DNA from: Streptomyces sp. NBC_00091
Lineage (GTDB): Bacteria > Actinomycetota > Actinomycetes > Streptomycetales > Streptomycetaceae
Length of the DNA stretch: 64,000 nt
NCBI RefSeq assembly: GCF_026343185.1
Contig: NZ_JAPEMA010000002.1
Location: 1 to 64,000, forward strand
Direction of reading: 5' to 3'
Each line of letters begins with the position of its first letter. Positions within the stretch are counted from its first letter, which is position 1. Shown here in pieces: positions 28,371-38,370 of this stretch. The notes beneath the pieces were generated by a model, which saw only the letters and a program-made list of their open reading frames with translations, was not told the origin of the DNA and did no database searches. The position numbers and the translations under genes are program-made.

Positions 28371-31163
28371 GTGGGAAGCGAATTCGTCGGTCGGGCAGCC
28401 GAGTTAGCGGTGCTGGCCCAGCGGTTCGAGGCCGCCGGGCGGGGCTCTGGATCCGTGGTACTGCTCGCGGGGCCGGCGGGCATCGGCAAGAGCACGCTGG
28501 CGGCCGAGGCGCTGCGTCGCCATGCAGGTCCCGCGGGTTTCGCGGTCGTACGGGGCCACTGCCCCAGGGGCGCGGTGGGGCCGCCGCTGTGGCCCTGGCA
28601 GCGGGCGCTGCGGCTCGCGGGAGCGGCCCCTGAGGTACCCGGGCAACGGACGGCCGGGGCGGCCGTGGGGGCGCAGCCGTGGAGTGCGACGGTACCGGCC
28701 GACGCGGCGGCGGTGCGGTTCCTGGAGCTGGCCCGGATGAGTGAGGCGATGGCCGCCGCGGCCGCCGAACGCCCCCTGGGCATCCTGCTGGAGGACCTGC
28801 ACTGGGCCGACGCCGCCAGCCTCGACCTGCTGCGGCAGCTCACCGGCGAGGTCGACGGGTCCGCGCTGCTCGTCCTCGGCACCTTCCGGGAACCGGTGCC
28901 CGAGGAAACCGCCGGAGCCCTCGCGGACCTCGTCCGGTACGGTGCCACCACCCTGCGCCTGGCCCCCTTCACCCCGCAGGAGGTCGCGCGGTTCGTCGGC
29001 GAGGCGGACGCAGCGCAATCCCATCGGCGGACGGGCGGGTTGCCCCTGCTCGTCACCGCGCTGCGCACGCACGCCGGCAACCTGGGAACCGTCGTCAGCG
29101 GCCTGCTGGCCGGACTCACCGCCGAGCAGCGCGACGTCGTACGGGCTGCGGCCGTGCTCGGCGAGGAGTTCGACGCCGATCGGCTCGCTGCGGTCCTGCC
29201 GGAATCGGGCGGGACCGCCGTCGAGCAGGCGCTGGAGGCGGCCTGGCACGCCGGAGTCCTCACCGCGGCCCGGACCACCGCAGCCCCGACCCGGGCAGCT
29301 GGGCGCGCCTACCGGTTCACCCACGACCTGGTCCGCGACGAGGTGCTCGGCCGGACCGCCCCTGCGGCCGCCCGTGCGCTGCACCAGGCAGCCGCGCGGG
29401 CACTGGAGCAGGCCGGGGACCCCGCCGAGGCGGCCCGGATCGCGGCGCACTGGCGACAGTCGGGCACCACGCCCGAGCACCGCGCCGCCGCCGCGCACTG
29501 GTCGCGGATCGCCGCGGACCTGGCCCGGGAACGGCACGCCCACGCGGATGCCGCCCGACATCTGGCGGACGCCGTCGCCGTACTCGACGCGGTGGACCCG
29601 CAGCGCGCCCCGGCACTGATCGAACTGGCCCGCGCGGAGTACCTCGCTGGGCGCTACGAGGCCAGTCTGCGCCACTGCGACGAGGCATCGGCCGCGGCGG
29701 TCGCGAGCGGCCGCCCGGCCCTGCTCGCCGAGGTGGCCCTGGTGCTCCAGGGCGTCACCTTCCCCCACGCATCGGAGGCCATCACCCGCCTGTGCCGTGC
29801 GGCCCTGTCCGTGGAAGGCGTGCCGGACGCGGTCCGGGCCCGGCTGCTCGCCCAGCTCGCCACCGCCTCGGCCGAACTCGACTCCCCCGCGGAGGCGGCC
29901 GAGCAGGCCCGCGTCGCCCTCGAACTGGCCGGGGCCACCGGTGACTTGCGGGCCGAACTCGACTCCGCCCGGGCGGTGCAGATGACCCTGGCGCACCCCG
30001 ACGACACCGCCGAACGCCTGCGCCTGGGCGAGCTGACCGTGTCCCGCGCCGAGCGGCTCGGCGATCCGCTCGCGGCCGTACTGGGACACCAGTGGCGTGT
30101 CCAGGCCGGATACCTGCTGGGCCGGCTGGACCTGGTGGACGACGCGGTCCGCGGCATCGAGTCGGTGGTGGCCCGTTCCCCACTACCGCTGACCCGCTGG
30201 CACCTGCTGCGCCTGAACGCGGCCCGGGCCGCGCAGGAAGGACGGTTCGCCGATGCCCGCCGCTGCAACGAGGAGGCGGCCGGGCTGGCCATGGCCAGCG
30301 GGGACCGCTCCGCGATCGCCCTGGGCCACGCCCTGTGCCAGCAGCTGGCCCAGGCGCGGGGCGACGCCGGGGAACTGCCCCGTGAGATGTGGCACGACCT
30401 CGACCGGGCCCCGCGGCACCCGCTGCTGCTGTCCATGCGGGCCCGGGCGCTGTTCCTCGCCGGGCGGCTGAACGAGGCGCGGGACGTCTACCGGCAGCTG
30501 CGTCCGCTGCTGCCCGTGCCGATGACGAATCCGCCGTGGCCGGCGGTGCTGCTGAACCTCGTCGACGTAATCGCTCTGACCGGCGACGCGGAGGCTGCGC
30601 GCCTGGTGTACGACCAGCTCGCGCTGTTCCGCCCATATCCAGGTGCGCTCGGCACACCCACGGCGTACTTCTCAGGTACGGTCAGCCGCGACCTCGGCCG
30701 TCTCGCGCTGACCGCCGGCCGTCCGGCGCAGGCCGAGGAACTGTTGCGCGAGGCGCTGGTCCGCAACCAGGCCCTGGGCGCACAGCCGTTCGTGGCGCTG
30801 ACCTGCCTGGACCTCGCGGCGCTCCGGCGCGACGGCAGTGCCCTCAGGGAAGCGGCCGACCTCGCCCGGACGGTGCTGGACATCGCCGACGAGCTCGACA
30901 TGCCAGGTCCCCGCGCTGCTGCGCAACGACTCGCCGACGAGATCGCCGCCCGCCGGCACGGCACCGACCCGCTCACCCCTCGCGAACGCCAGATCGCCGG
31001 GCTCGTGGCCCTGGCCCGTACGAACCGCCAGATCGCCGACGAGCTGGTCATCTCCGAACGCACGGTGGAAAGCCACGTCCGCAGCGTCCTGGCCAAATGC
31101 GGCTGCACCAACCGCACCGAACTGGCGGCAGGATGGGCTGATGACCGGCAGGAACGGCCCTAG
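28371..31163 (+). CDS. LAL-type AAA ATPase / LuxR transcriptional regulator
   Basis: A 930-residue regulator. N-terminal AAA/NB-ARC-like ATPase: 'EFVGRAAELAVL', Walker A 'GPAGIGKSTL' near residue 40, Walker B-like 'GILLEDLHWADAASLDLL' near 140. A long helical TPR-like middle follows, and a LuxR HTH closes the protein ('LTPRERQIAGLVALARTNRQIADELVISERTVESHV', residues 862-900). LAL regulators control antibiotic or catabolic clusters, often as pathway activators. No obvious target cluster is adjacent. GTG 28371 is chosen because the domain begins immediately after. Confidence 0.85.
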   Translation: MGSEFVGRAAELAVLAQRFEAAGRGSGSVVLLAGPAGIGKSTLAAEALRRHAGPAGFAVVRGHCPRGAVGPPLWPWQRALRLAGAAPEVPGQRTAGAAVGAQPWSATVPADAAAVRFLELARMSEAMAAAAAERPLGILLEDLHWADAASLDLLRQLTGEVDGSALLVLGTFREPVPEETAGALADLVRYGATTLRLAPFTPQEVARFVGEADAAQSHRRTGGLPLLVTALRTHAGNLGTVVSGLLAGLTAEQRDVVRAAAVLGEEFDADRLAAVLPESGGTAVEQALEAAWHAGVLTAARTTAAPTRAAGRAYRFTHDLVRDEVLGRTAPAAARALHQAAARALEQAGDPAEAARIAAHWRQSGTTPEHRAAAAHWSRIAADLARERHAHADAARHLADAVAVLDAVDPQRAPALIELARAEYLAGRYEASLRHCDEASAAAVASGRPALLAEVALVLQGVTFPHASEAITRLCRAALSVEGVPDAVRARLLAQLATASAELDSPAEAAEQARVALELAGATGDLRAELDSARAVQMTLAHPDDTAERLRLGELTVSRAERLGDPLAAVLGHQWRVQAGYLLGRLDLVDDAVRGIESVVARSPLPLTRWHLLRLNAARAAQEGRFADARRCNEEAAGLAMASGDRSAIALGHALCQQLAQARGDAGELPREMWHDLDRAPRHPLLLSMRARALFLAGRLNEARDVYRQLRPLLPVPMTNPPWPAVLLNLVDVIALTGDAEAARLVYDQLALFRPYPGALGTPTAYFSGTVSRDLGRLALTAGRPAQAEELLREALVRNQALGAQPFVALTCLDLAALRRDGSALREAADLARTVLDIADELDMPGPRAAAQRLADEIAARRHGTDPLTPRERQIAGLVALARTNRQIADELVISERTVESHVRSVLAKCGCTNRTELAAGWADDRQERP

Positions 31164-31421
31164 GTGTGTTGTCCCGGGAGGTTGGTGACACGCGTGCTGG
31201 GTCGCTTGAACGGGGGAGGGCCATCTACGGCGCTCACCCGGGCCAACTCGAAGGTTCTGACCGCGGTCCGTGACGACTACGCCAGAAGGACTTCCCGCGT
31301 CCACGCCAGGCAGCCTCCGCGTAACCGCCTGATGAGGAGCTCAGCCTCTGTCTCTGAACGCAGGCCCGGATGGCCCGACTCGGAGAAGGGGCTACCCGGG
31401 CGTCTGCGCGTTGCCGTGTCT
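31164..31421. other. Non-coding gap
   Basis: No gene or repeat recognised between the LuxR-type regulator and the frameshifted gene on the opposite strand. Confidence 0.4.
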
Positions 31422-32057
31422 TCAGAGAAGGCCTTCGGTGGCCGTGGCCGCTTGCAAGGTCATGACTTCTGTGTGCAGGCGTTCCAGGTCGGCATGGTCG
31501 GCAGTGGAGATGTCAGGGTCGGGTACCGACTGGTCGGTGTCGCCGTTGCCGCCAGTAAGGCGCTGAAGGGCGGCACTGAAGATGTCCGCGGCGTGGCTGT
31601 AGTCGTTCAGCAGCTTGCGTTCTGCGGGGGCTGAACGACGAGATGTTGGCGGTCATCCGGTGCACGGCGACCGGTGAGGTGAACCCGGGCGCGTGGACGG
31701 GCATGCTCACGGGGTAGGCGCCGATGAGGTAGCCGTCAGGGCCGTGGTTTTTGGCAAACTCGTAGAACAACCAGCCCGTGTAGAGGCCGGCGCACAGCCT
31801 GGTGTCGAGCCTTCCGAACTGGTTCGCCGGGATGTCGAGCTTGGTGGTGTCGGAGCTGGAGTTCTTTACGGAAGTGGTGTTCATGGTCGACTTCGACCAC
31901 TTCAGGGGGCCGGTGCGCTTGACCCCGCCCGACGCCCTTGAGTTCCAGTGACGCCTCGACGGCCAGCCCGACCTCCCAGCCCTCGATCGTCGACTCGGTG
32001 ACGGTGACCTCGAACGAGTCCGTGTACTCCTTGCCGACCGGGCCTTCGTCTGGAGTG
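31422..32057 (-). pseudogene. Hypothetical protein gene, N-truncated and frameshifted
   Basis: Three frames join to one protein-like sequence: 'GPVGKEYTDSFEVTVTESTIEGWEVGLAVEASLELKG', then 'TKLDIPANQFGRLDTRLCAGLYTGWLFYEFAKNHGPDGYLIGAY...APGFTSPVAVHRMT', then 'AERKLLNDYSHAADIFSAALQRLTGG...' to the stop at 31422. Frameshifts lie near 31935 and 31640. The 5' end is missing beyond about 32057. I do not know the family; the middle part looks like a beta-rich protein. Confidence 0.5.
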
Positions 32058-32403
32058 GTTCAGGTGACCAGGGGGGCACAGCTACCACGCCAGCCCGACC
32101 CGGCCATCCAACCTGCGGCTGCACGCTCTCGCGGCGGCCGCGGCCACCCTTCCGCCCGGCGCCCTGATCCTGCCGAGTGCCCGCGAACTTGGCGCCGCAA
32201 CCCAAGCAGGACCGGCTTTTGCCGAGCCATCCGCGCGGTCCCCACAGGGGCATCCTGCTGTTGGAGCACATCCCGCCGCAGCCCTGGAGCCGGTCCGGGG
32301 CCCACACCCAGTCGGCGCCGTAACCGCCCAAGCAGCCGGGCTTCCTCCCGACGACAGGCACCAGCCCGTACAACCGCAGCTGCCGGGACGGCAGGACCAG
32401 GCG

Positions 32404-32841
32404 GTGACCAACGACCCGCGCCCGCACATTCACAACCTGGCCACCGCAGGCCGGCACTCGGAGGCAGCCACGCTCACGCAGGCATGGGAGCAGTACGTAC
32501 ACCAGACACACAGGCCCACCTCGCCCGAAGCCCTGCAGTGGGTGGAAATCCGCGCTGACCTCGCCCGCATGGCTGGCGACTTCCGGCTCGCAACCCAGCT
32601 GTGGTCCAGCGCCGCCCGAACCCGCCTCGGCTTCCAAGCCCCGGACGCCGCCGACGTACACGCTGCGGCAGCAGCCGGAGCACTCTGCTGCTGGACACAG
32701 CTCAGGGACCCGGGCGCGGCCGTCGGCACTGGACCCGACCTCATCCGCCTTCTGCGCGCACTGCCGGCCCTCGATCCTCAGCACTTGAAGCTCGCCCAGC
32801 AGCGCCTGGAGTTCCTGCACCGCACGCCAAGCCGCCGCTGA
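32404..32841 (+). CDS. TPR-like helical protein
   Basis: A 145-residue protein, helical throughout ('HNLATAGRHSEAATLTQAWEQYVHQ', 'WVEIRADLARMAGDFRLATQLWSSAARTRLG', 'DVHAAAAAGALCCWTQL', 'LDPQHLKLAQQRLEFL'), resembling tetratricopeptide or AfsR-type helical arrays. The same frame stays open upstream to about 32070 with Pro/Ala-rich sequence, so the real protein may start earlier; the GTG at 32404 is the conservative start. I recall similar C-terminal regions in Streptomyces conserved proteins of unknown role. Confidence 0.55.
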   Translation: MTNDPRPHIHNLATAGRHSEAATLTQAWEQYVHQTHRPTSPEALQWVEIRADLARMAGDFRLATQLWSSAARTRLGFQAPDAADVHAAAAAGALCCWTQLRDPGAAVGTGPDLIRLLRALPALDPQHLKLAQQRLEFLHRTPSRR

Positions 32842-33030
32842 CGGGCATACGACCACCATCCCCCTCGCCACCCGGAGCTGCGGAGAACCTGAGGCTCACC
32901 GGGCTCCTCCACGAGGCGGTGCTCGCCGGCCCTTCTTGGGGTGCCGTTAACGAACGGCGAACCAGGTGACAGCTAGGCCGTGTTTTAGAACTGGGGTCCG
33001 TGTCTCGCCTCGTGCCGTGATGATCTCGGT

Positions 33031-33900
33031 GTGGGGCGAGGGGATCTTTCAGATGACCAGTGGACGGCGCTGGGGCCGTTGTTGCCGGTCGCGGGGGTGG
33101 GCAGGCCGTCGGTCGGCCGACGGCGGTTGATCGACGGGATCCGCTGGCGGGTGCGGACCGGGGCCCCGTGGCGGGATCTGCCGACGGAATACGGTCCATG
33201 GCAGACGGTCTATGGGCTCTTCCGTCGCTGGCAACGCGATGGTGTCTGGTCGGCGGTGTTGACTGGGTTGCAGGCCCGGGCGGACGCCGCCGGTTTGATC
33301 ACTTGGGACGTGAACGTCGACTCCACGATCTGCCGGGCCCATCAGCACGCGGCCGGTGCCCGGCGCGACGGCCAGACGCAGAAGGAACCGCCAGGCGGCG
33401 ATGCGGCCGAACCCGACGATCACGGCCTGGGCCGGTCCCGCGGCGGCTGGACCACGAAGATTCACCTGGCCTGCGAGCAAGGGCAGAAGCCGTTATCGCT
33501 GCTGGTCACAGCCGGTCAGCGGGGAGACAGCCCGCAGTTTACGGCCGTGCTGGAAGCCATCCGGGTTCCCCGTCTCGGGCTGGGACGCCCAAGGGTCCGT
33601 CCGTTGCGGGTGCGGGGCGACAAAGCGTATTCGTCACGCGCGAACCGTGCGTATCTGCGTCGGCGCGGGATCCGCTGCACGATCCCGGAACCTGCCGACC
33701 AGGCCGGCCACCGCAAGCGCCGCGGCTCGGCCGGCGGGCGGCCTCCGGCCTTCGACCGTGAGGACTACAAGGCCCGGCACGCGGTCGAGTGCGGCATCAA
33801 CCGGCTGAAGCGGAACCGGGCGGTGGCCACCCGGTTCGACAAACTCGCGGTCCGATTCGAGGCCACCGTGCTGGTTGCCGCGATCGGTGAATGGCTGTGA
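33031..33900 (+). CDS. IS5-family DDE transposase, intact
   Basis: A 289-residue transposase with the DUF4096-like start ('[15 protein letters not shown]', '[26 protein letters not shown]') and DDE residues in '[10 protein letters not shown]', '[13 protein letters not shown]' and '[26 protein letters not shown]'. Full-length and uninterrupted, so the element may be active. GTG 33031 lies 58 bp inside the left inverted repeat. Confidence 0.9.
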   Translation: MGRGDLSDDQWTALGPLLPVAGVGRPSVGRRRLIDGIRWRVRTGAPWRDLPTEYGPWQTVYGLFRRWQRDGVWSAVLTGLQARADAAGLITWDVNVDSTICRAHQHAAGARRDGQTQKEPPGGDAAEPDDHGLGRSRGGWTTKIHLACEQGQKPLSLLVTAGQRGDSPQFTAVLEAIRVPRLGLGRPRVRPLRVRGDKAYSSRANRAYLRRRGIRCTIPEPADQAGHRKRRGSAGGRPPAFDREDYKARHAVECGINRLKRNRAVATRFDKLAVRFEATVLVAAIGEWL

Positions 33901-33977
33901 CCCAGCCGGGGTGTCGGTTGCGCATGCCATGCTGACCGCGACCAGGTTGACCATGTGTGAAGGGGAAGGTATCAGCG

Positions 33978-34307
33978 ATGGGAGCTCGGCTCTACGGCGC
34001 TGACAGCGAGAACGGAGACCGCATCGACGACCCGTCCGAGGACGCGCTGTTCATGATGATCAGCGACCTCAACGACACCGACAACACCTTCGTCGTTGTC
34101 CAGCCCGACGAGGACGAGCCGGTCTGGTTCGCCTCGGTGGCCGTCCTCGACGAGGGAGGCTACGAGGTCGTCCGCCGCGATGCCAGCCGCCGTGAACACG
34201 AGGTCACCACCTCGACCAGCATCAACGACATCGCCCGCGAACTCACCATCTGGATGGCCATCCGCCACCGCCCCGGACGGCCATCCAAACCGATCCACGA
34301 CTTCTAA
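33978..34307 (+). CDS. Passenger protein of the IS, unknown function
   Basis: A 109-residue acidic protein from ATG 33978, preceded by AGGGGAAGG at 33961-33969. It reads 'MGARLYGADSENGDRIDDPSEDALFMMISDLNDTDNTFVVV' and 'YEVVRRDASRREHEVTTSTSINDIARELTIWMA'. The stop codon is inside the right inverted repeat of the IS, so it moves with the element. The fold looks like a small alpha/beta protein, not a transposase part; I cannot assign a family. An immunity-type or DNA-mimic role would be speculation. Confidence 0.65.
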   Translation: MGARLYGADSENGDRIDDPSEDALFMMISDLNDTDNTFVVVQPDEDEPVWFASVAVLDEGGYEVVRRDASRREHEVTTSTSINDIARELTIWMAIRHRPGRPSKPIHDF

Positions 34308-34319
34308 AACACGGCCTAG

Positions 34320-34868
34320 CAGGACTACAGAACAGACACGGCCGTCGCCATCCGTGACGACCATGGTCTTGACCGCGTTCTGCTTGCTCTTGCCGGAGAT
34401 GAACTTGTCCCGGTCCTTGCGTCCGACGGCCGGACGCCGGACCCGGATCTCGGTGCCGTCGATGATGCCCGTCTTCCCGCTGGAGCCGAGATAGTCGACG
34501 ACCTGGGCCAGGCTCTTGAGCCGCACACCCGGGCTGACGGTGCACCCTCGCTCGGCAAGCAGGGGCCGGACCTCGCCGACAGCCCGGGTGATGGTGGAGC
34601 GGTCGACCCCGAACCAGCAGGCCAGGACGTCGTGAGTGGTTGCGTGGCGGAGATGAACGAGCGTGGCGAGCAGCCGGTCGACGAACACCAGCTGATGCCT
34701 CGCACCGGCGCCCAATGCCCGCTTCCGCGGCCGTGACGTGAGCCTGGCCTGATGCCGTTCGTGCCACAACAACCCAAGCTCGGAGACCAGTTCAGCAATC
34801 ACCGTGGCCGACAGGCCCGTGACCCTTCGGTCGCCGATGATCGCTGCACGAGTCGCGTTCCCCACCAC
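34320..34868 (-). pseudogene. Truncated IS5-type (HTH_Tnp_4/DDE_Tnp_4) transposase
   Basis: From 34868 the frame reads 'MVGNATRAAIIGDRRVTGLSATVIAELV', an HTH ('LRHATTHDVLACWFGVDRSTITRAVGEVRPLL') and the first catalytic Asp region ('GIIDGTEIRVRRP', 'SKQNAVKTMVVTDGDG'), then is cut at the inverted repeat of the neighbouring IS. The other half is not found on the far side of that IS, so a deletion accompanied or followed insertion. Confidence 0.8.
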
Positions 34869-35079
34869 CCAACCATGATCGACGATCCCGATCTCGACAT
34901 CTCACCGCCAACCGTGCACGAGCTCGTAAGGGCTGTCCCGTAAATGATCTTTGGAGGGGCTCCGAGTCGTTTTTGACCATCAACCGCCGATGCGATCAAC
35001 AGGTGACTCCCCCGTGTGGGGGATCCTGATCGTCCGCGAGGCCGACGCCCTGCCGTCGAGGTTCGGCGACGGTGGGGTC

Positions 35080-35607
35080 ATGCCGATCAACCTTTCTCTG
35101 GGCGACACCGAGCGTCCGGTTCCGCGTTGGGCGCTCCGGCTCGCGAAGGCCCTTCCGTTCGTCGTCCTGCCGCACTGCCTGTGGCGGCTTCCGTTCGCCT
35201 TCGGCTTCTCGATGGGGACGGTAGATCCGTCGGCACCGCCCATGCCGTGGTGGGCCCCGGCCTACGTGTTCGGGCTGAGCGTGCTCACCGAGGCACTGGC
35301 CCTGCTCTGTACCGGCCTGGTCAGCGGGTGGGGCGAGAGAGTCCCGGACTGGGTGCCACTGATCGGCGGTCGGCGAGTCGCGCCGCTCGCCGCGATCATT
35401 CCGGCGGCCTTGGGCGGACTGGGCCTAGTCGCGCTGTGGGACACCATGCCCCTTGCCTGGTTCGACCTGCTGGGCTTCCACGAGGTCGCCTTCAGCAACA
35501 ACTGGTGGATGGTCCTGGCACGTGTGTGCATCAGCCCGGTGACGCTGTGGGGCCCGATCGTGCTCGCCCTTACTTACGCCTACTATCGACGTCGCAGAGC
35601 AGTCTGA
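35080..35607 (+). CDS. Four-pass membrane protein carried by the IS
   Basis: A 175-residue protein starting 'MPINLSLGDTERPVPRW' with four hydrophobic segments ('ALPFVVLPHCLWRLPFAFGF', 'WAPAYVFGLSVLTEALALLC', 'APLAAIIPAALGGLGLVALW', 'VCISPVTLWGPIVLALTYAY') and a basic C-terminus 'YRRRRAV'. An upstream in-frame start at 34951 lies at the edge of the inverted repeat and adds non-hydrophobic sequence, so the internal ATG is preferred. Function unknown; it looks like an ordinary chromosomal membrane protein picked up as cargo. Confidence 0.65.
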   Translation: MPINLSLGDTERPVPRWALRLAKALPFVVLPHCLWRLPFAFGFSMGTVDPSAPPMPWWAPAYVFGLSVLTEALALLCTGLVSGWGERVPDWVPLIGGRRVAPLAAIIPAALGGLGLVALWDTMPLAWFDLLGFHEVAFSNNWWMVLARVCISPVTLWGPIVLALTYAYYRRRRAV

Positions 35608-35647
35608 CGCTCACAGGCCAGGCCGGCGTGAATGTGATGATCTTGAC

Positions 35648-36417
35648 GTGGCTGGTGTGATCACGGCGTCGGAGCCGTCCTGGATAGCCCCGTTCACCGG
35701 GTTGAGCCCGTGTGCCTTCGGGAAATTGGTTACAGTTCTGCGGCGCGAGGGTGCGGACGCGATTCGCAAGGGCCGGCCGTGGAAGCTTCCGCTGGAGGAC
35801 CGGGCGCTGCTGGTAGCGGCGTACTGGCGCACGAACCTGACGATGCGGCAACTCGCCCCGCTGTTCGGGGTGTCCAAGTCGGCGGCAGACCGCATCATCG
35901 ACCATCTGGGGCCGATGTTCGTGCTCCGGCCCCGCGAGCGGTTCGCCAAGGACACGGTGTCATTGTGGACGGCACCCTGGTTCCCACCCGCGATCACACC
36001 GTGGCCGAGCGGTCGAAGAACTACCGGTACTCCACCAACCACCAGGTCGTCATCGACGCCGATACCCGCCTGGTCGTCGTGGTCGGCCGGCCACTTGCCG
36101 GGAACCGCAACGACTGCAAGGCGTGGGAGGAGTCCGGCGCCAAGGCCGCCGTTGGCAACACCCTCACGATCGCCGACGGTGGCTACCCGGGCACTGGACT
36201 CGTCATCCCGCACCGCCGGGATCGCGGCCAGGCCCAACTCCTGGACTGGAAAGAAGAACACAACAAGTTCCACAAGCAGGTCCGCGCCCGTGTCGAGCAC
36301 GTCTTCGCCCGCATGAAGACCTGGAAGATCCTCCGCGACTGTCGCCTCAAAGGCGACGGCGTCCACCACGCCATGCTCGCCATCGCCCGGATGCACAACC
36401 TCGCCTTCGCCGGATAG
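35648..36417 (+). pseudogene. IS5-family transposase with a frameshift
   Basis: The N-terminal part ('ASEPSWIAPFTGLSPCAFGKLVTVL', 'VAAYWRTNLTMRQLAPLFGVSKSAADRIIDHL') and the catalytic part ('VIVDGTLVPTRDHTVAERSKNYRYSTNHQVVID', 'TIADGGYPGTGLV', 'VRARVEHVFARMKTWKILRDCRLKGDG') are in different frames; the shift is near 35958. This could be inactivating or a programmed frameshift, since some IS5 groups use one, but the site lacks an obvious slippery heptamer. Confidence 0.8.
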
Positions 36418-36482
36418 ATCGGCGGGCCGGACGGTGATCAACCGCGCCCGAAGGAACCCGAAGATCATTTACGGGACAACCC

Positions 36483-37973
36483 TTAGGGACGCTGCCTTGG
36501 CCCCTTCTGCGCCTGCCGGGCCAGTGCCGCGCTGGCGGCCGGGACGGGCTGCTGCCGGACAACCTTGGGCTTCGGCTTCGGCTGCTGCTCGGCGGCGCGG
36601 CCCTTCGTCTCGGCGTTGTGCAGTTCCGGGTACTTCTCGGCGATGACCTGGCGCTGCTTCTGCTCCACGGCCGCGAGTTCGGCGTGGCCCCGCGCGTCGT
36701 CGGCCTTCTTCGCCTGTGTGCGGGCGGTCTTGCTCAGGTCGGCCAGTTCGTTCTCGTCCAGTTCGTCCTTCCGGTGCCCCTGCTGCGGCAGGGCGGCCCG
36801 CATCTCGGCGAACTTCTCGGCGATCTCGTGCAGCTCCTTCGGGGCGAAGCGGCCGGCGGTGAAGGCCTCGGCGTACTCGCTGTCGCGGACGGTCTCCCAC
36901 GCCTTGGCCTTGGCCTTTTCGCTGGCCCGCTTGGCGCGCTTGGCCTCGTCCTCCCCGGCGATGGCCTCGCCGAGGACGTGCTCGTGCACCCCCTTGACCT
37001 CCTTCTTGCTGGTGAAGGCCAGGCGCAGGCTCAGCCGCGATGCCTTCAGGCGCTTCTCGACCTCCGGAAGGATCTCGCGGGCGCCCTTGGCCTGCTTCTC
37101 GGCTGCGGCGAGGGCCTCGGCCTCCTTCACCGCTTTGGTGAGGTGGCCGACGGCGGTGTCGAGGACAGCGCCAGCGTCCTGCGCCCACTTGGCGCCGCGG
37201 CTGGCGCCTTCCTCCCTCTCCTGCTCCATCCGCTCGTGGAGAACTCGGAACGCTTCCACTGCCTCGGCGGCCCTCTCCTCGGCCTCCTCGGCGTCATCGA
37301 GGAACCCGCTGATCGCCGCCCGCAGGTTGCTGTCGCTGTACGTGCCGTACGGGCGCAGCTCCCATCGCGGAACGGCCCGCATCTCGCTGTCCAGCCTGAG
37401 CCGGTCCAGCTGCGCGCGCTGCGCGTCGCTCATCTCGGCGTGTTCGGCGGCTTGCTCCTGGTGGTCCCCGGCGACGTCGCCGACGACGTCGGGAATGCCG
37501 GGGGCGCCGGCGGGCTGGGGGTCCGGCTCGGGGGCGAGGCCGGTGTCGACGAGCGGCGTACGCAGCTGGGCCTGCCGCTCGGCCTCGCGCCAACGGGCTT
37601 GCGCGACGGACGGGGACACCGCCCGTGCGGCGCGTGCGGAGACGCGCCGGGGTGGCGGGCCGGGTGCCTGCTCCGGGAGCTGGACGTGCTCGGTCTGCCG
37701 GGGTGCCGCCGCTACGGGCTCGGCCGGGGCCCGCAGTTCGTGGCTGATCAGCCCATCCGGCGTCGACTGGTTCAGGAAGTGGGCGAACGCGTTGATGGCG
37801 CGGTGCAGCTGCTCGGTCTCCGAGCGCGCCCTGCCGTGCTGGGCCCGGGTGGTCTCGCCCTCGATGGCGGCCAGGGGCAGCCACAGGTGGTTCGCCTTCT
37901 TCGCCCGGGTGATTCCCGGGTACGTCGCGAACGCATTGGCCCCGTGGCCGTAGAGGACGGCCCCGGGGATCAA
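36483..37973 (-). pseudogene. Coiled-coil protein gene truncated by an IS
   Basis: A long frame of about 496 residues with an N-terminal globular piece ('GHGANAFATYPGITRAKKANHLWLPLAAIEGETTRAQHG...HRAINAFAHFL') and a long Ala/Glu/Lys-rich helical, coiled-coil remainder. The TAA stop at 36483 is part of the IS inverted repeat, so the true C-terminus is lost. Upstream, related-looking sequence continues in other frames to 38296 ('KTMINLSASHGSI', 'AAHTDFAALQAVGG...SAKELASIS'), implying frameshifts near 37968 and 38020. Mobilisation or plasmid-type coiled-coil proteins look similar, but no catalytic motif is visible. Confidence 0.5.
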
Positions 37974-38370
37974 TGGAACCGTGGCTGGCGCTGAGATTGA
38001 TCATGGTCTTCGTGAGCTGGCCCGGAGATGCTGGCCAACTCCTTCGCGCTTCCAGGCGCCTGTCCCGGAAGGCCCCCGACGGCCTGGAGGGCGGCGAAGT
38101 CGGTGTGCGCCGCGGTGACGGCTTCGGGATACGCCACGCCTCCGTCCGTTCCCTGGAGCGGTACGCCCGCCCCGGCGTCGACGCGGTCGCCCGACACGTC
38201 GCGCAGCGTGATCCCGCCGCACGCCGCCGGGCTGAACCGGGTACCTCGGCGGGGCGGAACGTTGTTGAGGTGTGACGACAAGCTGGCGGGCGCCACCGCG
38301 CCACCCTCAGGTGCCCAGGTACTTCTGTGGCCAAGGACTGATCGGCACTCGGCGGGACGCTGACACCGGG

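Larger units (their letters stand above)
32973..34319 (+). mobile_element. IS5-family element with passenger gene (1347 bp)
   Basis: Perfect 18-bp inverted repeats, CTAGGCCGTGTTTTAGAA and its complement, bound a unit with two genes: an intact transposase and a small unrelated protein whose TAA stop lies within the right repeat. The outer CTA/TAG may be part of a TA-type target duplication. The element has inserted into, or abuts, another IS transposase (34320-34868), only one side of which survives. Confidence 0.9.
34927..36485 (+). mobile_element. IS5-family element with membrane-protein passenger (1559 bp)
   Basis: 25-bp inverted repeats TAAGGGCTGTCCCGTAAATGATCTT and its complement (one mismatch) enclose a membrane protein gene and a frameshifted transposase. 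A second copy of the same IS type, split and decayed, occurs at 42945-46544 and also has a non-transposase gene between its repeat and the transposase start. The right repeat supplies the stop codon of the adjacent gene at 36483. Confidence 0.85.

Noticed and set aside
28404..30089. A 561-codon minus-strand frame inside the LuxR-type regulator
   Set aside because: It is the antisense shadow of a clearly conserved regulator with intact ATPase and HTH motifs.
31513..32871. A 452-codon minus-strand open frame spanning 31.5-32.9 kb
   Set aside because: Only its 3' part looks real; the rest is antisense to the helical protein gene at 32404 and has biased composition.
33978..34307. Calling the IS passenger an immunity protein
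   Set aside because: Some residues recall small immunity-type proteins, but I could not match any named family, so no function was assigned.
35648..36417. Programmed frameshift in the IS transposase
   Set aside because: Possible in principle, but no slippery heptamer or downstream structure stood out near 35958, so it is listed as a frameshifted pseudogene.
37294..38334. A 346-codon minus-strand frame overlapping the coiled-coil gene
   Set aside because: Most of it is a shadow; only the short piece 'KTMINLSASHGSI' seems to belong to the real gene through frameshifts.
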